64,000 nucleotides of DNA, from positions 31,977-95,976 of the forward strand of contig CALEYW010000014.1 of the NCBI GenBank assembly GCA_937927945.1. Direction: 5' to 3'. A program made the translations under genes and the position numbers. This stretch comes from an uncultured candidate division WPS-2 bacterium. Lineage in GTDB: Bacteria; Vulcanimicrobiota; Vulcanimicrobiia; Vulcanimicrobiales; Vulcanimicrobiaceae. The notes below the pieces were generated by a model that ran no database searches, had not been told where the DNA came from, and worked only from the letters and a program-made list of their open reading frames with translations. Positions within the stretch are counted from its first letter, which is position 1; every line of letters starts with the position of its first letter. Shown here in pieces: positions 25,301 through 33,094 of the stretch.

Positions 25301-26308
25301 GTGGCGACGCACGAATCGGAGTGGCTAAACCAAGCCCAGCGGGGAGACCGCGAGGCGTTCGGGCTGCTCGCCGAGCGGTATCGCCGCGAGATGCACGTCC
25401 ATTGCTATCACATGCTCGGCTCGCTCGCCGACGCCGACGACGCCGTTCAGGAAGCGTTTCTTCGCGCCTGGCGCGGGATCGACGGTTTCGCGGGGCGATC
25501 GTCCTTTCGCAGCTGGCTCTACAGCATTGCGACGAACGCATGCCTCGACGCGCTCGCTACGCGCAAGCGGTCGCTCCGAACGCTGCCCGAACGGCTGGGA
25601 CCTCCGTCGAGCGAGCCGCCTGAAGGCGAAACGCTACGTGAGATCCGTTGGCTCGAACCCTATCCCGATGCGGCACTCGAGCGTATCGCCGACGCGTCGC
25701 CCGAGCCGGAGGAGCTGCACGAGACGCGTGAAGCCGTGGAGCTCGCCTTCGTCGCAGCGGTTCAGCACCTACCGCCAAGACAGCGCGCCGTCTTGCTGCT
25801 GCGCGACGTGCTGCAGTGCTCCGCGGCGGAGACGGCCGGCATGCTCGACATGACCGTCGCGTCGGTGAACAGTGCCTTGCAGCGTTCCCGCGCGACGACG
25901 AAGGCGCAGAGCGGACCCGGCGCGCGCCCAGCGAGACCGGCGCCGACCGCGCAGCAGCGGAAGCTGATCGAGCGCTACGTGCGCGCGTGGGAACACACGG
26001 ATCTCGATGCGCTGGTCGCGCTGCTGCGCGAGGATGCGGTCTTGAGCATGCCGCCGATTCCAGAATGGTATTGCGGCGTGCAAGCCATTCGCGCAACTCT
26101 CGCCTCGGTTTGGACACAACTCGACGGCCCCTTCATCCTCCTTCCGACATCGGCGAACGGCCAACCAGCCTTCGTGCACTACGCGGAAAGCGCGGACGGA
26201 TCGGAGCGACACGCTCATGCCGTGCACGTCCTCACGCTCGACGGCGCCGCAATTGCGGCCATGACCCTTTTCCGCGATCCGCACGTCGTCGAGCGGTTCG
26301 CGCGGTAG
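25301..26308 (+). CDS. ECF sigma factor with C-terminal SnoaL-like domain
   Basis: A 335-residue extracytoplasmic-function sigma factor. Region 2 is at about 14-80 (HCYHMLGSLADADDAVQEAF, FRSWLYSIATNACLDAL), and region 4 at about 150-205 (AVQHLPPRQRAVLLLRDVL, then CSAAETAGMLDMTVASVNSA). A SnoaL/NTF2-like domain covers about 220-335 (IERYVRAWEHTDLDALVALL, MPPIPEWYCGVQAIRATLA). In ECF groups with such tails the extra domain regulates the sigma factor and no separate anti-sigma is needed, which fits the lack of one here. The start is a GTG; the strong AGGAGGAGAGGAGG sequence lies about 25 bases upstream, farther than usual, with no better start in frame. Confidence 0.9.
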   Translation: MATHESEWLNQAQRGDREAFGLLAERYRREMHVHCYHMLGSLADADDAVQEAFLRAWRGIDGFAGRSSFRSWLYSIATNACLDALATRKRSLRTLPERLGPPSSEPPEGETLREIRWLEPYPDAALERIADASPEPEELHETREAVELAFVAAVQHLPPRQRAVLLLRDVLQCSAAETAGMLDMTVASVNSALQRSRATTKAQSGPGARPARPAPTAQQRKLIERYVRAWEHTDLDALVALLREDAVLSMPPIPEWYCGVQAIRATLASVWTQLDGPFILLPTSANGQPAFVHYAESADGSERHAHAVHVLTLDGAAIAAMTLFRDPHVVERFAR

Positions 26309-26335
26309 CCGCGCTGGGCGAACCCGAACCGTTCC

Positions 26336-27160
26336 TCAGGAAGCGACGGTGTTGGTGAGCCGCAGCTCACCCACCGTCACGTGAACGACGTCGCCCACTG
26401 CCAGCGTGAATTCGTCGCTGGGGACGAGGCCGGTGCCGGTCATGAGCAGCGCGCCGCCGGGGAACGATAGCTCCTCGCCGAGGCACCGCGCGAGCTCCTC
26501 GAACGAGCGCTTCATCTGCGACGTGCGCACGGTTCCGGCGAACACGCTCGCGCCGCCGCGCACGATGTCGAGCTGGATTTCGAGGTCGCGCATCGCAGGG
26601 GCCTCGGCAAGAATGATCGCTGGGCCGACGGCGCACGATCCGTCGTAGATCTTCGCTTGCGGCAGATAGAGCGGGTTGGCGCCTTCGATGTCGCGCGACG
26701 ACATGTCGTTGCCGGCGGTGTAGCCGACGATCTCCATGCGGCTGTTCAGCACCAGCACGAGTTCCGGTTCGGGGACGTTCCACGCGCTGTCGCGCCGGAT
26801 GCGCACCGGTTCGCCGTCGCCCTTCACGCGCCAGCCGATCGACTTCATGAACAGTTCCGGCCGCGCGGCCGAATACACCAGCTGGTAGACGTCGGCGCTC
26901 GAGGACTCGTGCTCGCGCGCTTCGCGGCTGCGCAGGTACGTGACGCCGCTCGCCCAGACTTCCTGATGCGGTTCGAGCGGCGGCAGCAGCGGCGCCGCGA
27001 GCGCTTCGAACGTCGGCAGATCCTCCAGGAACGCCGAGAGCTGCGGACTCGCCAGCGAGAGCAGCGCATCCAGACCGAACGTCTGGGGAAGTGCGCGCCC
27101 ATTGAGCGCCCAACGAGCGCCGCCCGGAATGAGGTGTCGCGTCAGCCTCGCTGAGATCAC
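26336..27160 (-). CDS. FAH-family hydratase/dehydratase (2-keto-3-deoxyarabinonate dehydratase-like)
   Basis: A 274-residue fumarylacetoacetate-hydrolase-fold protein. Segments WNVPEPELVLVL, GYTAGNDMSSRDIEGANPLY and LPQAKIYDGSCAVGPAI contain the metal-binding acidic residues and most resemble 2-dehydro-3-deoxy-D-arabinonate dehydratase, which gives 2-oxoglutarate semialdehyde. The C-terminal MTGTGLVPSDEFTLAVGD is typical of the fold. The start is a GTG overlapping the stop of the upstream gene (GTGA), giving tight coupling. With gcl it forms a probable three-gene operon for sugar-acid or glyoxylate metabolism. The exact substrate within the FAH family is an inference. Confidence 0.82.
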   Translation of the reverse strand: MISARLTRHLIPGGARWALNGRALPQTFGLDALLSLASPQLSAFLEDLPTFEALAAPLLPPLEPHQEVWASGVTYLRSREAREHESSSADVYQLVYSAARPELFMKSIGWRVKGDGEPVRIRRDSAWNVPEPELVLVLNSRMEIVGYTAGNDMSSRDIEGANPLYLPQAKIYDGSCAVGPAIILAEAPAMRDLEIQLDIVRGGASVFAGTVRTSQMKRSFEELARCLGEELSFPGGALLMTGTGLVPSDEFTLAVGDVVHVTVGELRLTNTVAS

Positions 27161-27579
27161 GCGATGTCGGGATCGAGCATGAGCGTCGCGGCGAGGATGT
27201 CGCGTTTCACCGGCGAGATCTGGCGCTCTTCGGTCAGATCGTCGGCATACAAGTCGCGCCGTTCGGTCGCGGTGTCGGGAGGTTCGTCGTACTCTGCGGA
27301 ATCGAGCACGCGCGATTCGTAGGCGGGGTCCGGCCGGTTGATCGGCGAGAGCCGGGTGGCAACGTCGCGATACAGATCGCGCGTCGCCTCCGTCAGCAGC
27401 CCGCTGACGCGAAAGACCGCGTCGCCCGAAAAGCGGACGCCGGTCCACGGCATCCCGGCGTGCCGCTGCACCAGCAGATACGTCTCCACGCCCGTGGCGT
27501 AGATCGCGAATTGATTCGACTCGGCGACCAGCTTGATTCCGACCAGATCCGCTTCAGAGATGTCGGTGATGAGGTCCAT
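27157..27579 (-). CDS. Hypothetical protein between gcl and the FAH gene
   Basis: A 140-residue protein of unknown family. The N-terminal half looks like a small alpha/beta domain (ISEADLVGIKLVAESNQFAI, YATGVETYLLVQRHAG, GVRFSGDAVFRVSGLL). The C-terminal half is charged and probably disordered or helical (SAEYDEPPDTATERRDLYAD). A GAGAGG precedes the ATG, and the stop overlaps the next start, so it belongs to the gcl operon. No function is proposed. Confidence 0.65.
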   Translation of the reverse strand: MDLITDISEADLVGIKLVAESNQFAIYATGVETYLLVQRHAGMPWTGVRFSGDAVFRVSGLLTEATRDLYRDVATRLSPINRPDPAYESRVLDSAEYDEPPDTATERRDLYADDLTEERQISPVKRDILAATLMLDPDIA

Positions 27580-27688
27580 GTCGACTGCCTCTCACGAGCG
27601 CTGTACGCGTGCGTTCCAGCCGGGGGCATTCCGCGGGCGTTCGCCAGGGCGCTTCCAACCGAGTGGACGCTAACCCTGGCCGCGCGCG

Positions 27689-29461
27689 TCAGACCAGGGC
27701 GGGTTCGCGCGCGTCCTTGCGCGGCAGGTCGATGATCGGTTCGAACTCCTTGATCGCGTTGATCTCGCCGCCCATCGCGATGTTGGTCACGCGTTCGGTG
27801 ATGACTTCGACGATCACCGGGACCTTGAGCGACTCGGACTCGCGCTTCGCCCACGCGATCGCCTCGGCGATCTTCGCCGGCTCGAAGACGCGCACGGCGC
27901 GGCAGCCGAACGCTTCGGCCGCTTTGACGTGATCGACGCCGTACTCGCCGATCTCGGGCGCATTGATGTTCTGGAAGCTCAACTGCACCTCGAAATCCAT
28001 GTCGTACGCCTTCTCCGCCTGGCGGATCAGCCCGAGGTAGGCGTTGTTGAGCAGCACCATCACGAACGGAACCTGGTATTGCGCGGCGACCGCGAGCTCT
28101 TCGATCATGAACTGCAGCGAGTAGTCGCCGACGATGCCGACCACGTTCTTGGCGGGGTTCGCGAGCTTGGCGCCCGTGCAGGCCGAGACTTCCCAGCCTA
28201 GCGGTCCGGCTTGACCGCAGATCAGGTAGTTGCGCGGCTTGTTGATCTTCTGAAGCTGTCCGGAGAGGATCTGGTACAGACCGATCGCCGTGACGAACTG
28301 CGTGTCGTCGTCGAAGGCGTCGTTGATCTCCTGGAACACGCGCTGCGGCTTGATCGGGACGTTGTCGAAGTCGGTCTTGCGCAGCATCGTGCGCTTGCGC
28401 TCCTGGACGTCGCCCACCCACTCGTCGCGCGCGGGAATCGTGCCGGCGGCCTTGCGGGCGCGAGCTTCGGCGACCAGCGCTTCGAGTGCGAGGCCGGCGT
28501 CCGCGACGATGCCGAGCTCGGGCGAGAAGACGCGGCCGATCTGGGTCGGATCGATGTCGACGTGCACGAACGTGCGGCCTTGCGTGTAGACGTCGACGCT
28601 GCCGGTGTGCCGGTTCGCCCAACGGTTGCCGATGCCGATGACGAAGTCGCTCTCGAGGAACGTGGCGTTGCCGTAGCGATGCTGCGTCTGCAAGCCGACC
28701 ATGCCGGCGTTGAGCGGATGATCGTCGGGGATCGTGCCCCAACCCATCAGCGTCGGGATCACCGGCGTGTTCGTCAGCTCCGCGAACGCGACGAGGTCGG
28801 CTGAGGCTTCCGCGTTGATCACGCCGCCGCCGGCGACGATCAGCGGGCGCTTCGCCGTCAGCAGCAGATCGAGCGCACGGCGAATCGCCTTCGCTCCCGG
28901 ACGCGGACGCGTGATTTCCAACGGCTCGTCGGCGTCGGGATCGTAGTTGATGATCTCGCGCTGAACGTCGATCGGCAGGTCGATGTGCACCGGACCCGGA
29001 CGGCCGGAACGCATGAGCTGGAAGGCCTTGCGGAAGACGTACGGCACCTGCGCGCCTTCCATCACCGTCGTCGACCACTTCGTCACGGGCGCGGTGATCG
29101 CGGCGACGTCGACCGCTTGAAAATCTTCTTTGTGGAGTTTCGCCCGCGGCGCCTGACCCGTGATGCACAGGATCGGGACGCTGTCGGCCATCGCCGAGTA
29201 GAGTCCCGTCACCATGTTCGTTCCGGCCGGCCCCGAGGTGCCGATGTTGACGCCGATGCGGCCCGCGCGCGCGCGGCTATACCCCTCGGCCGCGTGCGTC
29301 CCGCCCTCTTCGTGCCGCACGAGGACGTGGCGAATGCCGCCGTGCTTGCGGAGCGCGTCGTAGAGCGGCAGAATCGCCGCGCCCGGCACGCCGAAAACGA
29401 GCTCCACGCCCTCGCTCTGCATCACGCGCACTGCAGCTTCCATTGCCGTCATTTTGGCCAT
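27689..29461 (-). CDS. gcl: Glyoxylate carboligase (tartronate-semialdehyde synthase)
   Basis: A 590-residue thiamine-diphosphate enzyme that joins two glyoxylates into tartronate semialdehyde with loss of CO2. Near-identity in segments such as HKEDFQAVDVAAI, PTLMGWGTIPDDH, GLQTQHRYGNAT, GNRWANRHTGSV and KRTMLRKTDFDNVP identifies it as Gcl rather than acetolactate synthase. The ThDP motif starts GDYSLQFMIEELAVAAQ and the later part NNAYLGLIRQAEKAYDMDF is also Gcl-like. Unusually, residue 51 is Glu (RHEEGGTHAAEGY), while E. coli Gcl has Val51 and lacks the canonical ThDP-enzyme glutamate. A GAGGAG lies before the ATG. It leads a probable operon with the two genes downstream. Confidence 0.93.
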   Translation of the reverse strand: MAKMTAMEAAVRVMQSEGVELVFGVPGAAILPLYDALRKHGGIRHVLVRHEEGGTHAAEGYSRARAGRIGVNIGTSGPAGTNMVTGLYSAMADSVPILCITGQAPRAKLHKEDFQAVDVAAITAPVTKWSTTVMEGAQVPYVFRKAFQLMRSGRPGPVHIDLPIDVQREIINYDPDADEPLEITRPRPGAKAIRRALDLLLTAKRPLIVAGGGVINAEASADLVAFAELTNTPVIPTLMGWGTIPDDHPLNAGMVGLQTQHRYGNATFLESDFVIGIGNRWANRHTGSVDVYTQGRTFVHVDIDPTQIGRVFSPELGIVADAGLALEALVAEARARKAAGTIPARDEWVGDVQERKRTMLRKTDFDNVPIKPQRVFQEINDAFDDDTQFVTAIGLYQILSGQLQKINKPRNYLICGQAGPLGWEVSACTGAKLANPAKNVVGIVGDYSLQFMIEELAVAAQYQVPFVMVLLNNAYLGLIRQAEKAYDMDFEVQLSFQNINAPEIGEYGVDHVKAAEAFGCRAVRVFEPAKIAEAIAWAKRESESLKVPVIVEVITERVTNIAMGGEINAIKEFEPIIDLPRKDAREPALV

Positions 29462-29503
29462 GGTCTACGCTCCTCACCGGGTCGAGTCGGGCAAAATTAC
29501 GGG

Positions 29504-29519
29504 ATACGGGATACCGTAT
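29504..29519. promoter_or_regulatory. Palindrome upstream of gcl
   Basis: ATACGG and CCGTAT form perfect 6-base arms around GATA, 43-58 bases upstream of the gcl start. Overlapping it are two direct copies of ACGGGAT. It is a candidate operator for the gcl operon; the binding protein is not identifiable. Confidence 0.4.
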
Positions 29520-29634
29520 TGCGGACCTTAGCAGGTCCTTCCCACGCGGTCAAGGGCCAAGGGCCAAGAGCCGTGTCCCGGACCTACCCGAAAAAATTGT
29601 GCCGCTGGGGGTATCGACAAAAGTCGGATGCGTC

Positions 29635-29644
29635 TGGTATACCA
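29635..29644. promoter_or_regulatory. TGGTATACCA palindrome upstream of the ketopantoate reductase-like gene
   Basis: TGGTATACCA is a perfect 10-base palindrome about 55 bases before the GTG at 29700, followed by a further ATACCAC. Such sites are typical of FadR-subfamily GntR regulators. No GntR gene of that type is in the window, so the regulator is elsewhere if the site is real. Confidence 0.4.
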
Positions 29645-29699
29645 CATACCACATCCCATATGCCAGCCCGGCGTTCACGGGCGAACCAGGGGGTCTCAG

Positions 29700-30698
29700 G
29701 TGCGATATGCTGTCGTCGGCGCCGGGGCAATCGGCGCGTTTGTTGGAGCTTCCCTCGCCCGGGCCGGAGCCGAGGTCGTCCTCGTGGCCCGCGGCGCGCA
29801 CCTGACCGCGATGCGGCGATCGGGGCTGCGTATCGTCGGACCGCGCGAAGAGTACACGGTCGCCCCGGGCTGCACCGACGTCTGTGCGGACATCGGCACG
29901 GTCGACGTGGTGATCGTCGCGCTAAAGGCGCATCAGATCGCCGGCATGCTCGACGAGATCGCGCACCTGGTCCGCGAGGACACGGTCATCGTCTCGATGC
30001 AGAACGGGGTCCCGTGGTGGTACTTCCAGCAGCACGGCGGACCGCTCGACGGACACGCGCTCGACACCGTCGATCCCGGCGGGCGCCTCGCCCGGATGTT
30101 CGATCCCGAGCGCGTCGTCGGCTGCGCGGTCTACTGTTCGACCGAGATCACCGCACCGGGCGTCGTGCGCCACATCGAAGGCACGCGCTACGTGCTCGGC
30201 CACCCGGGCGGCGCGACGACGCGGCGTTTGCAGAAGATCGCGGCAGACCTCCAGGCCGGCGGCCTGAAGGCGCCGGTGACCGCGGAGATCCGCGTCGACG
30301 TTTGGACGAAACTCCTGGGCAACGTCTGCTTCAATCCGCTCAGCGCGCTGACGCGCTCGACGCTGGGCGAGCTCGCCGGCGACGTGCGCCTCGCGCCAAT
30401 GGTGCGCGGAATGATGCACGAATCGCTCGCGGTGGCAAATGCGCTCGGCATCACGATCGACGTCTCGATCGATCGCCGCATCGACGGCGCGCGCCGCGTC
30501 GGCGATCACAAGACGTCGACGCTGCAAGACCTCGAAGCGGGCCGCCCGCTCGAGATCGACTGCATCATCGGCGCGGTCGTCGAGCTGGGCGATCTCTTAG
30601 GCGTCGACGTCTCGACGACGCGCGACGTCTACGGCCTCACCAAGATGCTCGACCGCTCGATGCGCAAGGGCGCCGAGCCCCAGGCGATCGCCGTGTGA
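29700..30698 (+). CDS. 2-dehydropantoate 2-reductase-like protein (ApbA/PanE family)
   Basis: A 332-residue NADPH-dependent oxidoreductase of the ketopantoate reductase family. The Rossmann motif is GAGAIGAFVGASLARAG near the N-terminus, followed by VALKAHQIAGML and MQNGVPWWYF. The catalytic lysine region is VWTKLLGNVCFNPLSALT in the C-terminal domain, and HKTSTLQDLEAGRPLEID is a standard late motif. It is longer than E. coli PanE, and sits beside gcl rather than pantothenate genes, so a related 2-oxoacid or tartronate-type substrate is possible. The GTG start follows an AGGGGG about 11 bases upstream. Its end overlaps the convergent MFS gene by about 100 bases. Confidence 0.85.
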   Translation: MRYAVVGAGAIGAFVGASLARAGAEVVLVARGAHLTAMRRSGLRIVGPREEYTVAPGCTDVCADIGTVDVVIVALKAHQIAGMLDEIAHLVREDTVIVSMQNGVPWWYFQQHGGPLDGHALDTVDPGGRLARMFDPERVVGCAVYCSTEITAPGVVRHIEGTRYVLGHPGGATTRRLQKIAADLQAGGLKAPVTAEIRVDVWTKLLGNVCFNPLSALTRSTLGELAGDVRLAPMVRGMMHESLAVANALGITIDVSIDRRIDGARRVGDHKTSTLQDLEAGRPLEIDCIIGAVVELGDLLGVDVSTTRDVYGLTKMLDRSMRKGAEPQAIAV

Positions 30699-31931
30699 GT
30701 TCGGCCGCGGGCGCACTCGGCGCTCGGTGAGCCAGAACAGCAGCGCCGCAAGCGGAAGCGCCGCGCCGAAACCCACGACGCCGGTCCAGCCGGCGTGGGC
30801 GTACGCGATGCCGGAGACCGCCGAGCCGACGGCGCCGCCGGCGAACAACGTCGCAATATAGAGCGTGTTGAGGCGACTGCGTTCAGCCGGTTTCAGAGCG
30901 AAGACGATGCGCTGCCCGAGGACCATCGTCGTTTGCACGCCGAGATCGATGAGGATGGCGCCGGCGATCAATGCCCAGAGCCGGCTTTGAAGCAACGTCA
31001 ACAGCATGCCGCCGCCGGCCAAGACAAACGCGACACCCGTAAGCCGATGTCCGTAACCGCGATCACCCAGGCGTCCGGCGATGGGCGCAAACAGCGCGCC
31101 CGTCGCGCCTACGAGCGCGAAGACGCCGATCCACGTTTCCGAGAAGTGGAAGGGCGGCCCCGAAAGCAGAAAGGTGATGCTCGTCCAAAACGCGCTGAAG
31201 GTACCGAACATCGCCGCCTGATAGAATGCGCGCCGGCGGAGAATCGGTTCCTCCCGGAAGATCCGTCCGAGCGAGGCGATGAGCGGCCCGTAACCCTCCG
31301 CGAAGGCGGGTCGGCGAATCGGAAGCACCCGGTACAGGACGACGGTCATGACTGCGAGCAGCACGGCGGAAATCACGTAGACCGCGCGCCAGCCGAGCGC
31401 ATCGGAGACGATCCCGGAACCGGCACGCGCAAGCAAAATCCCCAGGAGCACACCGCCCTGGACCTGGCCGATGACGCGTCCGCGCGCTTCGGCAGGCGCC
31501 AGAGCCGCTGCGAAGGGGACGAGGACCTGCGCGACGACCGACGTGACCCCGATCGCCAGCATTGCGGCTACGAATTCGCCGAACGACTCCGTAAACGCCG
31601 CCGCTATCAGCGCGGCGACGGTGCCGAACAGGATCGTCACGATCAGGCGACGGTTCTCGAAGAGATCGCCAAGCGGCGCGAGCAGCACCAGGCCCAACGC
31701 ATAGCCCAGTTGCGAGACCGTGATGATCAGCCCGGACGCCGCCTCATCGACCCCGAACGTCCGGCGGATCGTCTCCAGCAGCGGCTGCGCGTAATAGAGA
31801 TTGCCGACGGCGAGTCCGCACGCCACGGCAAATATGGCAATCAGACCGCCGGACAAGCGGGGTGAGGCGACCACCGCGGGCGCGTGCGCATCGACCGTAC
31901 CGACTTCAGTTGGCGGCGTAGCGATTTCCAC
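30597..31931 (-). CDS. MFS transporter
   Basis: A 444-residue major facilitator protein with about 12 membrane helices. The first loop signature is LAPLGDLFENRRLIV and the second-half counterpart is PIAGRLGDRGYGHRL. The sequence resembles YnfM/arabinose-efflux-type exporters. The start is a GTG at 31931, 5 bases downstream of the stop of the alcohol dehydrogenase gene, so the two are co-transcribed. Its final 100 bases overlap the convergent reductase gene, and the tail coded there (AHRAVEHLGEAVDVARR) is not typical of the family. This suggests the original stop was lost and the protein extended. Substrate unknown. Confidence 0.87.
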   Translation of the reverse strand: MEIATPPTEVGTVDAHAPAVVASPRLSGGLIAIFAVACGLAVGNLYYAQPLLETIRRTFGVDEAASGLIITVSQLGYALGLVLLAPLGDLFENRRLIVTILFGTVAALIAAAFTESFGEFVAAMLAIGVTSVVAQVLVPFAAALAPAEARGRVIGQVQGGVLLGILLARAGSGIVSDALGWRAVYVISAVLLAVMTVVLYRVLPIRRPAFAEGYGPLIASLGRIFREEPILRRRAFYQAAMFGTFSAFWTSITFLLSGPPFHFSETWIGVFALVGATGALFAPIAGRLGDRGYGHRLTGVAFVLAGGGMLLTLLQSRLWALIAGAILIDLGVQTTMVLGQRIVFALKPAERSRLNTLYIATLFAGGAVGSAVSGIAYAHAGWTGVVGFGAALPLAALLFWLTERRVRPRPNSHGDRLGLGALAHRAVEHLGEAVDVARRRDVDA

Positions 31932-31936
31932 CGGGA

Positions 31937-33004
31937 CTACGATTTGAGGCTGGCGATGTCGACGACGAAGCGGTAGCGCACGTCGCTCTCGACCGTCCGC
32001 TCGTAGGCCTCGGCAATTCGATCGATCGGGATCACCTCGATGTCCGCAACGATCCCGTGCTCTCCGCAGAAGTCGAGCATCTCCTGCGTTTCCCAGATCC
32101 CGCCGATCATCGAGCCCGTGAGGCGACAGCGGTGCGCGATGAGCGACGTCGCGTCGAATGGTGTCGGAGCGGGATGGCCGAGGACCACCATCGTTCCGCC
32201 GAGGCGCAGCAGGCCCAGACATGCACCATAATCATGCGCCGCGGAGACCGTATCGATGACGAGGTCGAAGCGCCCGGCATTCTTTTCGAACGCGTCCGAC
32301 TCGGTGGTGACGATGAAGTCGTCGGCGCCCAGCAGCAGCGCGTCCTCGCGTTTCGAAGGAGAGTGGCTGAGGACCGTGACGTTCGCATCCATCGCGTTCG
32401 CGAATTTGACCGCCAGATGTCCGAGGCCGCCGAGCCCGATGACTCCGACCTTGTCGCCGGCCTGCACGTTGAAGCGCCGCAGCGGCGAGTAGGCCGTGAT
32501 GCCGGCGCACAGCAGCGGTGCGGCCGCATCGAGCGGCAGATTCTCCGGAATGCGCACGACGTAGGCTTCGTCGACGGTGATCCGCGTCGAGTACCCGCCG
32601 AACGTCGGCGTCGTGCCATCCTGTTCGAAGCTGTTGTACGTGAAGCTCGTGCGCCGCTCGCAATACTGCTCTTCGCCCCTCGAGCAGGGAGAGCACTCGC
32701 GGCACGAGTCGACGACGCGGCCGACGCCGACGAAGTCGCCCACGGCGTACCTCCGAACGTCGGCGCCGGCGCGCGCGACGCGGCCGACGATTTCATGGCC
32801 CGGTACCATCGGAAACGCCGAGTCGCCCAACTCATCGCGCACCTGGTGGATGTCACTATGGGAGACGCCGCAGTAGAGGATCTCGATCAGCACGTCGTGC
32901 GGCCCGGGCGCCCGTCGCTCGATCGTGAAGGGAGCAAGGGGCGCCTCGGGAGAGGCCGCGGCGTACGCGGCCGCCGTTATCGTGGTTCGTTCGCGTACAT
33001 TCAT
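31937..33004 (-). CDS. NAD(P)-dependent alcohol dehydrogenase, YahK/cinnamyl-alcohol type
   Basis: A 355-residue zinc-type medium-chain dehydrogenase closely resembling E. coli YahK, a broad NADPH-dependent aldehyde reductase. Shared segments include MVPGHEIVGRV, LLCAGITAYSPLRRF, GLGGLGHLAVKFA, TGSMIGGIWETQEMLDFC and EHGIVADIEVIP. The structural-zinc cysteines are in CRECSPCSRGEEQYC. The position of the first catalytic-zinc ligand, Cys in YahK (CGVCHSD), is Ser here (CGVSHSD, residue 48). The other ligands (His in PGHE and Cys of CAGIT) are kept. I start it at the ATG at 33004; a GTG at 33022 is possible. It is co-transcribed with the MFS gene. Confidence 0.9.
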   Translation of the reverse strand: MNVRERTTITAAAYAAASPEAPLAPFTIERRAPGPHDVLIEILYCGVSHSDIHQVRDELGDSAFPMVPGHEIVGRVARAGADVRRYAVGDFVGVGRVVDSCRECSPCSRGEEQYCERRTSFTYNSFEQDGTTPTFGGYSTRITVDEAYVVRIPENLPLDAAAPLLCAGITAYSPLRRFNVQAGDKVGVIGLGGLGHLAVKFANAMDANVTVLSHSPSKREDALLLGADDFIVTTESDAFEKNAGRFDLVIDTVSAAHDYGACLGLLRLGGTMVVLGHPAPTPFDATSLIAHRCRLTGSMIGGIWETQEMLDFCGEHGIVADIEVIPIDRIAEAYERTVESDVRYRFVVDIASLKS

Positions 33005-33094
33005 GTGTGCCAGCGTAGCCACGGCGCCAGAGCGCAGCCAGAGACGCCGGATCGGTCTCCGATCAATGCAACCGACCAGCGAGAGCGCGTTACG

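Noticed and set aside
27689..29461. Acetolactate synthase large subunit, because of the Glu at residue 51.
   Set aside because: Segments across the whole protein match Gcl far better, and no small subunit gene is adjacent.
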